Notes under the pieces: model-generated
Database searches by the model: none
What the model was told of the DNA's origin: nothing
The model's input: only the letters and a program-made list of their open reading frames with translations
NCBI GenBank assembly: GCA_937896115.1
Contig: CALBLB010000011.1
Location: 1 to 17,277, forward strand
Origin: an uncultured Succinatimonas sp.
GTDB lineage: Bacteria; Pseudomonadota; Gammaproteobacteria; Enterobacterales; Succinivibrionaceae
DNA length: 17,277 bases
Direction: 5' to 3'
Part shown: in pieces, positions 6,801 to 14,258 of the stretch
Layout: the number at the start of each line of letters is the position of its first letter
Numbering within the stretch: position 1 is the first letter of the stretch
Program-made: the position numbers and the translations under genes

Positions 6801-7961
6801 TTAAAGCAAAGCCTGTTTCAGACGGAGCAACCCTTGTTTTAGCAATTCTCTTGGACAGGCAACATTAAGTCGCATAAATCCTTCGCCTTCGGAGCCGTAT
6901 TCTGTCCCAAGACTCAGCATGACTTTGGATTTAATAAAATCTTTATATAACTGTTTGCTGCTTTTACCGTAAGCACGGAAATCTATCCACATAAGATATG
7001 TAGCTTCGGGTTTAAAACATACGGTCTTTGGCAATTCTTTTTTTAGAAAATCACAGACAAAATCTATGTTGTCTCTTATATAACCGTTCAAGCTTAAAAG
7101 CCAAGGCAAGCCGCTTTCATAGGCACTTTGCATTGCTGTAGCCCCCATGATGTTGAGATCGCACACTTCATTGATGTTTACGCGTCTGTCGATACGGCGT
7201 CTTTTAAGCGGATCTTTTACGATGATGTAGGCACATTGAAGCCCTGCAAGATTAAATGCTTTTGAGGCAGAGTTAAAAGTTACGGTGCGTTCTGCAAGTT
7301 CAGAACTTAAGGTTGCAAAAGAAGTAAATACCGAGCTTTGTGGACGCAGATCAGAATGAATTTCATCGGAAAGTACGGTGATATCGTATTTTATGCAAAG
7401 ATCTCCTATCTGCTTAAGTTCATTTTCAGTCCAGATCCTCCCGGTAGGATTATGAGGATTGCACAACAGCAGAACTCTGGCTCTCTCATGAGATAATTTT
7501 TCCTCAAGATCACCAAAATCGATCTCGTAGTGCTCTTTACCTTGTATCAGCGGATTTTTAGACAGTTCAAGGCCGCTGTTGCGTATACACGAGTAAAAGC
7601 AGTTGTATGCAGGAGTTTGCATGATCACTTGCTCGCCGCCTTGGCATAAAGCCTGCAGTGTTGCAGATACCGCAGGAATGATTGCCGGTACCGGGATTAT
7701 TTCTTCTTTTTTAATCTCAAGACCGTTGCGTGCTTTCTGCCAAGCAATGATGGACTGATACCATGAATCAGGCAGCAGTTCATAGCCGAATACTCCGTGC
7801 TTTACCCTTTCATCAAGTGCCTGCAAAATCGAAGGTGCGGTCGTAAAATCCATGTCGGCAACCCATAAGGGGATCACCTCGTCGTCTTTGGCCAGATCCC
7901 ATTTTAAAGAAGCCGTATTGCGGCGTTTGGGCGCGACGGAAAAATCAAAAGAGTTATCCAT
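6801..7961 (-). CDS. patB: MalY/PatB-type PLP-dependent C-S lyase
   Basis: Fold-type I PLP enzyme of the MalY/PatB group, 386 aa. Members act as cystathionine beta-lyases or cysteine desulfhydrases, producing pyruvate, ammonia and a thiol; E. coli MalY also represses the maltose regulator. The diagnostic opening PLWVADMDF (31-39), the NPHNPTGR motif (168-175), SDEIHSDL (198-205) and the Schiff-base lysine K234 in SASKAFNLAGLQ are all present. The start has AAGG seven bases upstream. It lies 15 bases after the DUF3737 gene on the same strand, so the two very probably form an operon. Whether this copy serves methionine synthesis or sulfur catabolism cannot be told from sequence; no met genes are adjacent. 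The symbol follows the family name rather than proven orthology. Confidence 0.92.
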   Translation of the reverse strand: MDNSFDFSVAPKRRNTASLKWDLAKDDEVIPLWVADMDFTTAPSILQALDERVKHGVFGYELLPDSWYQSIIAWQKARNGLEIKKEEIIPVPAIIPAVSATLQALCQGGEQVIMQTPAYNCFYSCIRNSGLELSKNPLIQGKEHYEIDFGDLEEKLSHERARVLLLCNPHNPTGRIWTENELKQIGDLCIKYDITVLSDEIHSDLRPQSSVFTSFATLSSELAERTVTFNSASKAFNLAGLQCAYIIVKDPLKRRRIDRRVNINEVCDLNIMGATAMQSAYESGLPWLLSLNGYIRDNIDFVCDFLKKELPKTVCFKPEATYLMWIDFRAYGKSSKQLYKDFIKSKVMLSLGTEYGSEGEGFMRLNVACPRELLKQGLLRLKQALL

Positions 7962-7976
7962 ATCTTTACCTTAATT

Positions 7977-8831
7977 TCAGCAGGAGGTGTCGATGACGCA
8001 GTCACCTGGGGATTTGAGATTGTCATCAATGATAATTTGGCCGTATCCTTGTGCGGTAATGTGACCCGTAAGCGGATTTTTTACCGAATGCACTCTGCTT
8101 TTTATGGTTGCCTGTACCGAGCTGTATTCAAAAGCCAGATCGGCATCGTCAGTAAAGGTACAGTTCTCCAAGATCAGGTTTTCTGCATAACAAAGAGGTT
8201 GAGTACCTGAAATAGTGCAGTTTATCAATTTTAGATTTTTTGAATGCCAGCCTAAGTATTCACCGTTGCAAACGCTGTTACGTACCGTAACGTTTTCCGA
8301 TTCCCAAAAAGCGTCTTTACAGTTTAAAACGCTGTTATCTATTTCGACGTTGCGAGTTTTTTGGAAGGTGTAATTGCCGTTTAAGGTAAAATTTTTAAGC
8401 TTTATCTCGCTGCAGCCTAAAAACATGTAATCAGCTTCCGAGACTTCACAGTCCAAAGCTTCGATCCCGTGACAGTACCATAAGGTTTCTCCTGCGTGAG
8501 GAATGCGCACGCGTTTTAAAGAAAGCGTATTCATCTCGCGGAACATTTTGGGAGCTAAGATCAGCGTGTCTTCCATTACCAGATGGTCGGAGTACCAAAG
8601 TGCGGCTCTGGCACCTTCGCGAAACAGGCAGTCGCGTACGGTAAAACCGTGAGTATGCCAAAAAGGATATTTGCCGTTAAATTCACAATTTACCGCTTCT
8701 ATATCGGCAGTTTCTTTTAAAGCAGATTCCCCGGGCAGTATGGTTACATGATCAAGTTTCAGATGCTTTGAGCCGAAGAGAGGGCGCTCTCCTGCAAATT
8801 TTTTTTGGAAAATAGTCTGCATAACCATCAC
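7977..8831 (-). CDS. DUF3737 family right-handed beta-helix protein
   Basis: A 284-aa cytosolic protein recognised as DUF3737 by FAGERPLFGSKHLKLDHV, the FNGKYPFWHT and ARAALWYS blocks, APKMFREM, EYLGWHSKNLKL and SGTQPLCYAENL. It is built from short repeats of the NCxF/xNCTF kind, consistent with a pectate-lyase-like beta-helix, but it has no signal peptide and its activity is unknown. Three in-frame ATGs (8831, 8828, 8822) lack a good Shine-Dalgarno site; 8822 (MQTIFQKKF) best fits the family N-terminus as I recall it. A TATAAT promoter element lies about 30 bases upstream. I associate this family mainly with Firmicutes and Bifidobacteria, where I also recall MalY/PatB genes nearby. Finding the pair in a gammaproteobacterial context suggests transfer as a unit. 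It ends in TGA, unlike most genes here. Confidence 0.88.
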   Translation of the reverse strand: MMVMQTIFQKKFAGERPLFGSKHLKLDHVTILPGESALKETADIEAVNCEFNGKYPFWHTHGFTVRDCLFREGARAALWYSDHLVMEDTLILAPKMFREMNTLSLKRVRIPHAGETLWYCHGIEALDCEVSEADYMFLGCSEIKLKNFTLNGNYTFQKTRNVEIDNSVLNCKDAFWESENVTVRNSVCNGEYLGWHSKNLKLINCTISGTQPLCYAENLILENCTFTDDADLAFEYSSVQATIKSRVHSVKNPLTGHITAQGYGQIIIDDNLKSPGDCVIDTSC

Positions 8832-8862
8832 AATAAAATAACTAAAAGTAATACTATTGGTG

Positions 8863-8868
8863 ATTATA
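8863..8868 (-). promoter_or_regulatory. -10 element for the DUF3737-patB operon
   Basis: On the minus strand a perfect TATAAT lies about 32 bases before the first ATG of the DUF3737 gene. The -35 region (around 8886-8892, GATTAT or TGATTA) is poor. It sits between the smrA stop and the DUF3737 start, so the pair probably has its own promoter and is not read from smrA. Confidence 0.45.
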
Positions 8869-8895
8869 TACCAAAATGTAATTTAATAATCAGGT

Positions 8896-9504
8896 TTAAC
8901 GTCTGGCATGCAATTCACGATTTAAAGCCGACGCCTTGTCACCTTTCTTTAAAATAGCCATTACGGCACCGGTTCCGCCTTTCCATTCAGGGGCGGAATG
9001 AAAAGCCAGAATTTCGGGGATCTGTTTGAGCCAGTGAGCAGTAAAACTTTTAATAAGAGCTTTTTGTTTCTGCATTTGCCCTTTACCGTGAATTATGAGT
9101 ATGCAGCGGTATTCGCGTTCTTTGGCGTAAGCGATAAAACGCATGACTTTTTCATAAGCCTGCTCGACCGTGAGTCCGTGCAGATCGATGAAGTCAGCTT
9201 CGCAGTATTCTCCGTTGCGCAGTTTTTTGACAATATAAGGCTGAACTCCTGGGCGTCGATATTCCAGGATATCCTGAGGTGCAACCATCTGTACAAAAGA
9301 AGAGGACGCCGTTTCCGTAAGTTTTTCAGGCAGTTTCACCGCAGCTTGTTGTCTTGCTTTGGCCAAAGCCGGATCAAGCAAGGTGCTACTGGTTTCAATT
9401 TTATCCTGATGTATACGTTTGACAGGACCTGCAGCTTGGGCAAAGTCCAGTTGGCCTTCGTGATCTGCTTCATTAAGCAGTTGTGCAAAATCAATATCTT
9501 CCAT
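8896..9504 (-). CDS. smrA: Smr-domain endonuclease, SmrA-like
   Basis: A 202-aa protein with a variable N-terminal half and a C-terminal Smr domain (about 104-187). The Smr signature motifs are DLHG (107-110), IHGKG (138-142) and GGTGA (176-180). Smr proteins in bacteria are nucleases; E. coli SmrB cleaves mRNA between collided ribosomes, and the role of SmrA is less clear. The RRPGVQ linker, LIIHGKG, the SFTAHWL helix, GGTGA and the RELHARR tail look closer to SmrA (YdaL) than to SmrB. DLHG is intact here, whereas as I remember it E. coli SmrA has lost it, so this copy may be catalytically complete. The ATG at 9504 has almost no Shine-Dalgarno sequence. The gene is divergent from the AAA-ATPase gene, with 136 bases between them. 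Confidence 0.85.
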   Translation of the reverse strand: MEDIDFAQLLNEADHEGQLDFAQAAGPVKRIHQDKIETSSTLLDPALAKARQQAAVKLPEKLTETASSSFVQMVAPQDILEYRRPGVQPYIVKKLRNGEYCEADFIDLHGLTVEQAYEKVMRFIAYAKEREYRCILIIHGKGQMQKQKALIKSFTAHWLKQIPEILAFHSAPEWKGGTGAVMAILKKGDKASALNRELHARR

Positions 9505-9640
9505 AAGAAAATTTTAACATGAGCTCAAAGCTTGAAGTAACGGATTAATTTTTCACTTAATAGAAGCAATCCTTTATTTTCTTGAAAGCTTGAAGCAGAA
9601 TTAAAATGAAATTATGTGCGATCCGCAGAGGAGCTGAAGA

Positions 9641-10879
9641 ATGGTGAAACTTTTAAATAACCCCTACGGACAATGTTTTTTTCCTGAGATCCGTCAATAT
9701 GGCAGTGCCTATGTCGATAAAACGATTTTCATTGAGAAACTTGAGCGTTACGGGGGAAAATATCCTTTCATAGTTCGCCCGAGACGTTTTGGAAAATCTC
9801 TGTTTACTCAAACATTGGCAGCTTATTACGATGCAAGCTGTGTCAAAGATTTTGATAAGAATTTTAAAGGCACCTATATCTATGATCATAGAACGACGGC
9901 AGCCGGTTCGTTTTTTGTCTTGTTCTTGGATTTTTCAGGAATGATCTTGGGGGATCCGGTGACACAGTTTGTTGAAAGGTTGCGCGCAGCTGTCAGGATT
10001 TTTTTAGGTAAATATCCTGTTAAAAAAGCAGAATTCGTGCTTACCAAAGCTTACGATGCTCCGGCAGTATTGTTTAGTGATTTCATAAGTGCCGTATACA
10101 CGGAACTTGGTAAAAAACTTTATGTGATCATCGACGAATACGATCAGCTTATCAACGGCTTTTTTTCGTGTGATCAGGCGCGTTTTAAAGGGAGCGTCAG
10201 AGCTGTAGGTTTCATAAAAGATTTTTACAGCAGTTTAAAGGAAGCTACTAAAACAGCGGTATCGCGAGTGTTCATTACCGGAGTTGCATCGATTTCAATG
10301 GACTCGATGACTTCAGGATTTAACATTGCAAAAAATCTCTCTTTTGAACCTGAATTTGCCTCGATGTTCGGGTTTACCGAAGACGAACTTGCAAATTTGA
10401 TCCCGCAACTTGTTGATTTGAATGAATACGGTCATTCTCTTTCTGAGGTGATGTCTCGTATGAATGAATTGTATAGCGGTTACCGTTTTTGGAACGAGAG
10501 CGGCGATACCGTGTTCAACTCATCAATGTGTCTTTATTATCTGGATAAGATAAGTCTGTGCGGACAAGAGCCTGCAAATGTAATGGGTCCTGCTTTGTTT
10601 TCGGATCTCCCTAAGATAGACGGTATTTTTAGCCATGGGCAAAAAGAGCTTGTTCTGCAGATAGTCAATGACGCGGTAATGGGCAGGTCTATTGCGTTCG
10701 GGGAGATTTCGGAAGCTATCAACCTTAACAGCTTCAATAAATTCAATCGAAAAGATCTGCTTTCAACTTTGATGTATATGGGATTTTTAACCTATGCAGA
10801 AGACGGCCGTTCTCTTAAAGTTCCGAATCAATTTGTATCCAGGCTGTTTTTTGAATACAACTTAAAATATTTGTGCTGA
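9641..10879 (+). CDS. AAA-ATPase-like protein without the usual C-terminal nuclease
   Basis: A 412-aa member of the AAA-ATPase-like family (the group usually fused to a PD-(D/E)XK domain). The typical start is here: FFPEIRQYGSAYVDKT, then the Walker A loop RPRRFGKS (46-53), Walker B YVIIDEYD (161-168), the FITGVASISMDS sensor-like strand and SGFNIAKNLS. Usual members run to 500-600 aa with a C-terminal nuclease, and this one stops after LKVPNQFVSRLFFEYN. The ATG follows AGAGGAG by seven bases. The stop is TGA, and the same frame would continue only ten more codons to a TAG. These genes are numerous, fast-evolving and often mobile or defence-associated in gut bacteria; the function of this copy is unknown. 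The C-terminal loss could be natural or decay. Confidence 0.85.
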   Translation: MVKLLNNPYGQCFFPEIRQYGSAYVDKTIFIEKLERYGGKYPFIVRPRRFGKSLFTQTLAAYYDASCVKDFDKNFKGTYIYDHRTTAAGSFFVLFLDFSGMILGDPVTQFVERLRAAVRIFLGKYPVKKAEFVLTKAYDAPAVLFSDFISAVYTELGKKLYVIIDEYDQLINGFFSCDQARFKGSVRAVGFIKDFYSSLKEATKTAVSRVFITGVASISMDSMTSGFNIAKNLSFEPEFASMFGFTEDELANLIPQLVDLNEYGHSLSEVMSRMNELYSGYRFWNESGDTVFNSSMCLYYLDKISLCGQEPANVMGPALFSDLPKIDGIFSHGQKELVLQIVNDAVMGRSIAFGEISEAINLNSFNKFNRKDLLSTLMYMGFLTYAEDGRSLKVPNQFVSRLFFEYNLKYLC

Positions 10880-10960
10880 TTTGAAAACTACACGCCTGAA
10901 AAAGTGATGTAGATCTGACAGGTTAAGCTTTAAAGAACGGAGATCCGAAAACTTTTGTTG

Positions 10961-11010
10961 AAAACGCCGTCGCTAAATTAAATGACTCTGCATGCATCCA
11001 TTCAGCGGCG
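10961..11010 (-). terminator. Weak end-of-operon hairpin between convergent genes
   Basis: CGCCG (10965-10969) and CGGCG (11006-11010) can pair across an A/T-rich loop that contains the palindrome TGCATGCA. On the minus strand the stem is followed by four T residues. It lies just past the stop of the cbiB-like gene. The stem is short and the loop long, so this is tentative. Nothing else is recognisable in 10880-11020 except the palindrome CGCTAGCG. Confidence 0.3.
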
Positions 11011-11020
11011 CGCTAGCGTT

Positions 11021-12013
11021 TTATATAAGCAAGCAGGAGATCACAGAGGCGATCAGGCATAAAAAGATCCCGCAACGACGTATTTTTCTGGCTATTTGCA
11101 TGGGAGATGAGGCATCAGGTTGTCTCTCTCCTCCTATGCGAGGCAGTCTTACGATCTTCCTTTGATAGCAACGGGGACCGCCTAAAGCAAGATCACATCC
11201 TCCGCCAAGACAGCCTTGAATAAAACCGCTCATGGGAGCCGGATGGGAATCTACTCCGCCAATTGCACCGCGCAAGGCGGCAACGGGTGAGAATGAAATT
11301 AAAGATAAAAGCAATAAGATTGCGGCTACAGGAGCTAACATGAATTGTTCAAGTCTTCTGATCCCTGAGGAAAATTCCTGATTCTGCGAATAATTTTTTG
11401 AGGAAAAAGCCTGATCCATGATGGCAATTAACTGCATGATCACAGCGCCTTCAAGTCCTGCGATCAGGTACCAAACGATCACGGCAAACCAGTTACAGGA
11501 CAAGGCCATGGCTGCATATTCGCAACAAGCCTTGGATATTCCCATATAAGAGAGTTTGCCGCATTCTCTTTCAAGTTTGTGCCCGATGACAGTTCGTGCC
11601 TGATCTTTTTCATCGTGACGCAACAGATAACTGGTTTTCCATACGGTATCCAATGTATTTCTTGAATCCAGCAAAAGAGGCAGAATAAAGAGTGCAAGCA
11701 GGTTGTCAAAACCGGTACAGGCATGAATGAGAAAGGTTAAAGCCCAGGCTGTCAGCAGTACTACCGTAGGTAACATGATCCCGGCAAAGATCTTTTGCGA
11801 GGAACTGTTGTTGTCACGATTTACTCTGGCGGCTAAAACTTTCAGCAGGGGCTTTAACCGTGAAAGTCTGAGCGATGACGGTATCGGAATGATGAGCTCT
11901 GCTAACACGGCTATCAGCAGTACTACGGCGCTGTGATCAAGCAGGGCAAAAAGATCAAGAGATCCGATTGAGCTTGCCTGTACTCCATGAAGCAGAGTTT
12001 CCATTTCATTCAT
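11021..12013 (-). CDS. CbiB/CobD-like integral membrane protein
   Basis: A 330-aa polytopic membrane protein with about five hydrophobic spans. The C-terminal GFIQGCLGGGCDLALGGPRCYQ with RLPRIGG matches the end of the CbiB/CobD family (which couples aminopropanol to cobyric acid), and IAIMDQAFSSKNYSQN matches the family's LDSMxxYKxxxY segment. The family's conserved VETVAENTVDG block is replaced by CCEYAAMALSCNW, so adenosylcobinamide-phosphate synthase activity is doubtful. AmpE is a distant relative and an alternative label. The start has no strong ribosome-binding site and lies eight bases after the mtn stop, pointing to coupled translation. I recall the same order, mtn then a cobD-related gene, in Vibrio cholerae, where it is followed by btuF. 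No other cobalamin gene is in the window. Confidence 0.7.
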   Translation of the reverse strand: MNEMETLLHGVQASSIGSLDLFALLDHSAVVLLIAVLAELIIPIPSSLRLSRLKPLLKVLAARVNRDNNSSSQKIFAGIMLPTVVLLTAWALTFLIHACTGFDNLLALFILPLLLDSRNTLDTVWKTSYLLRHDEKDQARTVIGHKLERECGKLSYMGISKACCEYAAMALSCNWFAVIVWYLIAGLEGAVIMQLIAIMDQAFSSKNYSQNQEFSSGIRRLEQFMLAPVAAILLLLSLISFSPVAALRGAIGGVDSHPAPMSGFIQGCLGGGCDLALGGPRCYQRKIVRLPRIGGERQPDASSPMQIARKIRRCGIFLCLIASVISCLLI

Positions 12014-12021
12014 AACGTTAA

Positions 12022-12720
12022 CTAAAGCAGCGGCAGCAGGGCAGTAACCAGTTTTGCACTTAAGGCAGCAGCCTTGGGCATAAACTCATCGTAAGCTACG
12101 GTAACCCCTTCTGAAGCTTCATCGGATACTGCTCTTACGATGAGAAAGGGAACGCCGCAATCGTGGCAAATATGAGCTATGGAGGCACCTTCCATTTCAC
12201 AAACTTTTGCATCGGGGAAAAGTTGCACTATGGCATTTTTTTGAGTACTGATGTTGATGAACTGATCACCTGAAACAATGAGTCCGGTTTTGATTTTGCC
12301 TTTGAGTTCGGGAATATTTCCTGCAGCAATTCCTGCTTTGGCCATAAGTTCTGAGTCTGCATTGAAATAGAGATCATGCCCTGCCATCTGTCCTTTGCTG
12401 TAGCCAAATGGGGTGAGATCGGCGTCGTGATAGGCAGCCTTAGAAGAGATCACCATATCGCCGATTTTAAGATCAGGTGCAAGAGCTCCTGCACAGCCTG
12501 TGTTGATCACGGCAGAAGGCTTACATCTGTCGATAAGCAAGGCGGTGACTGCAGCTGCGGCACATTTGCCTATGCCGCATTGCACGATAGCTACGTCCTT
12601 GCCTTTTAATTTGCCGGTATGGATCTCTGTCATTGCGGTTTTGATAACAGAGTTTTCTTCAAGTGCGTTGATCAGGCCTGCAACCTCAGGTTCCATGGCG
12701 CCTATGATGCCTATGGTCAT
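12022..12720 (-). CDS. mtnN: 5'-methylthioadenosine/S-adenosylhomocysteine nucleosidase
   Basis: Cytosolic enzyme (also called Pfs) that removes adenine from methylthioadenosine, S-adenosylhomocysteine and 5'-deoxyadenosine. This feeds methionine salvage and relieves product inhibition of SAM-dependent enzymes; in LuxS organisms it supplies the AI-2 precursor. At 232 aa it is full length. The sequence shows GIIGAMEPEV with general acid-base E12, the VINTGCAGAL loop (71-80), the substrate-binding EMEG (175-178), and the catalytic Asp D200 in VRAVSDEA. AGAGGA sits about seven bases before the ATG. It heads a two-gene operon with the cbiB-like gene. Its 5' leader contains a 6-bp inverted repeat at 12743-12758. 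Confidence 0.95.
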   Translation of the reverse strand: MTIGIIGAMEPEVAGLINALEENSVIKTAMTEIHTGKLKGKDVAIVQCGIGKCAAAAVTALLIDRCKPSAVINTGCAGALAPDLKIGDMVISSKAAYHDADLTPFGYSKGQMAGHDLYFNADSELMAKAGIAAGNIPELKGKIKTGLIVSGDQFINISTQKNAIVQLFPDAKVCEMEGASIAHICHDCGVPFLIVRAVSDEASEGVTVAYDEFMPKAAALSAKLVTALLPLL

Positions 12721-12742
12721 GTGAATGTCCTCTTTTGCGGGG

Positions 12743-12758
12743 ATCGGTCATTACCGAT
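12743..12758. repeat. Inverted repeat in the mtn leader
   Basis: ATCGGT and ACCGAT flank CATT, about ten bases upstream of the mtn ribosome-binding site. It could be an operator or a leader hairpin. A possible -10 (TACAAT, minus strand, 12798-12803) lies further upstream without a convincing -35, which would put this repeat in the transcribed leader. Confidence 0.35.
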
Positions 12759-12852
12759 ATTGAATCATTAACGGACAAAGTCCTATTTTCTTTGAGTATT
12801 GTATATGAGAGCGGACGTGCAAGGAGAGAGATTAGGCACAACCTTGAGCATG

Positions 12853-12882
12853 AAAAAAGGCAGGATCGATTTGGATCCTGCC
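12853..12882 (-). terminator. Rho-independent terminator of porin 1
   Basis: A 9-bp perfect stem, GGCAGGATC and GATCCTGCC, with a six-base loop is followed on the minus strand by six T residues. It lies about 60 bases after the porin stop. Between them, at 12891-12910, is a second 8-bp stem (TTATTTAC and GTAAATAA on the minus strand) capped by a GCAA tetraloop. Confidence 0.93.
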
Positions 12883-12941
12883 AACGGGTTTTATTTACTT
12901 GCGTAAATAATCTTTAAGCATCTATTCTGAGAAAGCTCAGA

Positions 12942-14189
12942 TTAGAAGACGTAACGAGCACCGAACATGATGGAGTTGTGACCATCTTTGCAGGTGTTCA
13001 CGAATTTACCGTTATCATCAGTGAAGCCGTCTGTTGCACTTGTGATCTTTGCAAAGTAGTCATCGGAACCGGCATCGATTAAACCTTCGGCCCAGACCTT
13101 GAAGTTGGGGGTGACGTTGTAGTCAGCGATCAGCTGAACAAACTTGGTATCACCAGAAGCTTTTCCTTCTTCACCGCCAACGGTAGCTTCATGCTTGATA
13201 TAGTGGTATGAAGCACCGAGACGGATGCCATTTTCAAAGCCGTAGGTAACAACGGTTTCCCAAGCTTTAGCCTTCCACTCAACATTGCCGTTACCAAGAG
13301 CACCGTCTATATTGGAGATGACATCAGAGTCAACAAAGGTCAATTTAGAATAGTTATAGTTGGTTGCAAGATATAAACCTTTGCCGTTGGTACCCCAAGC
13401 TAATGATCCATCAATGGATTTTGCATTATCAAGGTAACCACTCATATTTACGGTTTCGAGTAATCCAGAGTCTTCGTCATATTCACCGTAAAGAGTTTTG
13501 CTTGATTTAGAGGCTTTTCCTTCATGCTTGTTGTCCTGACCATTCAGATACAGGTAAGCAGCACGAACACTGATAGGTCCGAAAACTACGGCAGGAGAAG
13601 TATAGCCGGCGTAGATGGAGAAACCAGAGTCAACATCAAAGCTACCGCCGAATTCATCAGCACGATAGCTGTCAACAGCCATCTGATAGGAGATACCAGC
13701 ATCAAAGCCGTAGCCAGACCACATATAGGAGATGTGACCGGAGTTACGCTCATCGAAACCACCATAGACGCCGACTTCGTCCAAAACGTCAACGAGGTTT
13801 GAAGCATATTCGAAAGGATCAACGTAACGACCAACCTGAACTTTACCGAATTTACCGAAATCAACACCTAAGTACTGCTGACGTGCGAGAACTTCTTGGT
13901 TTTCCTGGCTGGTGCCCTTGTGGTCTATCTGCCACTCATTGTAGGCATAAGCAGCGATACCGTTGGTTAACTGAGTACGACCGGCCATGGTTAAACGAGC
14001 GCGATCACGAGTGGTAGCATCCTGAGATTTGTTGCCAAAGTAGGTGTTACCGGCGTTGCCTGCCATAAACTCGATCTGGCCGCCGACAGCCAACGTGGTG
14101 CCGTCTTTGTCATAGACCTGAGCGGCGGAAGCAGCAGAAGCTGCGAAAGCTGCTGCAGCGATAGCTACAGCTAAAACTGACTTCTTCAT
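12942..14189 (-). CDS. Outer-membrane porin 1
   Basis: Gram-negative general porin, 415 aa from the ATG at 14189. The signal peptide MKKSVLAVAIAAAAFAASA with cleavage near residue 22-23 precedes AQVYDKDGTTLAVGGQIEF, the usual first strand of trimeric porins. Strand motifs such as RARLTMAGRT, YLGVDFGKFGKVQVGRY, DAGISYQ and YGFENGIRLGASYHY follow. The protein ends in MFGARYVF with the C-terminal Phe needed for BAM recognition. The frame is open upstream to a TTG at 14261, but the signal peptide and a GGGA eight bases before 14189 decide the start. It shares its first ~38 codons with porins 2 and 3 exactly or nearly so, then diverges in the predicted surface loops, for instance around residues 90-100 and 225-265. 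Substrate selectivity cannot be inferred. It has its own promoter and terminator. Confidence 0.95.
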   Translation of the reverse strand: MKKSVLAVAIAAAAFAASAASAAQVYDKDGTTLAVGGQIEFMAGNAGNTYFGNKSQDATTRDRARLTMAGRTQLTNGIAAYAYNEWQIDHKGTSQENQEVLARQQYLGVDFGKFGKVQVGRYVDPFEYASNLVDVLDEVGVYGGFDERNSGHISYMWSGYGFDAGISYQMAVDSYRADEFGGSFDVDSGFSIYAGYTSPAVVFGPISVRAAYLYLNGQDNKHEGKASKSSKTLYGEYDEDSGLLETVNMSGYLDNAKSIDGSLAWGTNGKGLYLATNYNYSKLTFVDSDVISNIDGALGNGNVEWKAKAWETVVTYGFENGIRLGASYHYIKHEATVGGEEGKASGDTKFVQLIADYNVTPNFKVWAEGLIDAGSDDYFAKITSATDGFTDDNGKFVNTCKDGHNSIMFGARYVF

Positions 14190-14258
14190 AGTTAGAATCC
14201 CATAATTTATAGTTAAGCAAAACGTGTTATGCGAATTGCCTGTGTTCTTTATCGAACG

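Noticed and set aside
9528..9595. Direct repeat AAGCTTGAAG at 9528-9537 and 9586-9595 between smrA and the AAA-ATPase gene
   Set aside because: Ten bases in A/T-rich DNA, 58 apart, with no dyad symmetry beyond the AAGCTT core. Could be a regulator site but nothing else supports it.
12735..12917. 60-codon plus-strand frame between mtn and porin 1
   Set aside because: It runs antisense through the porin 1 terminator, has no ribosome-binding site and no protein-like composition.
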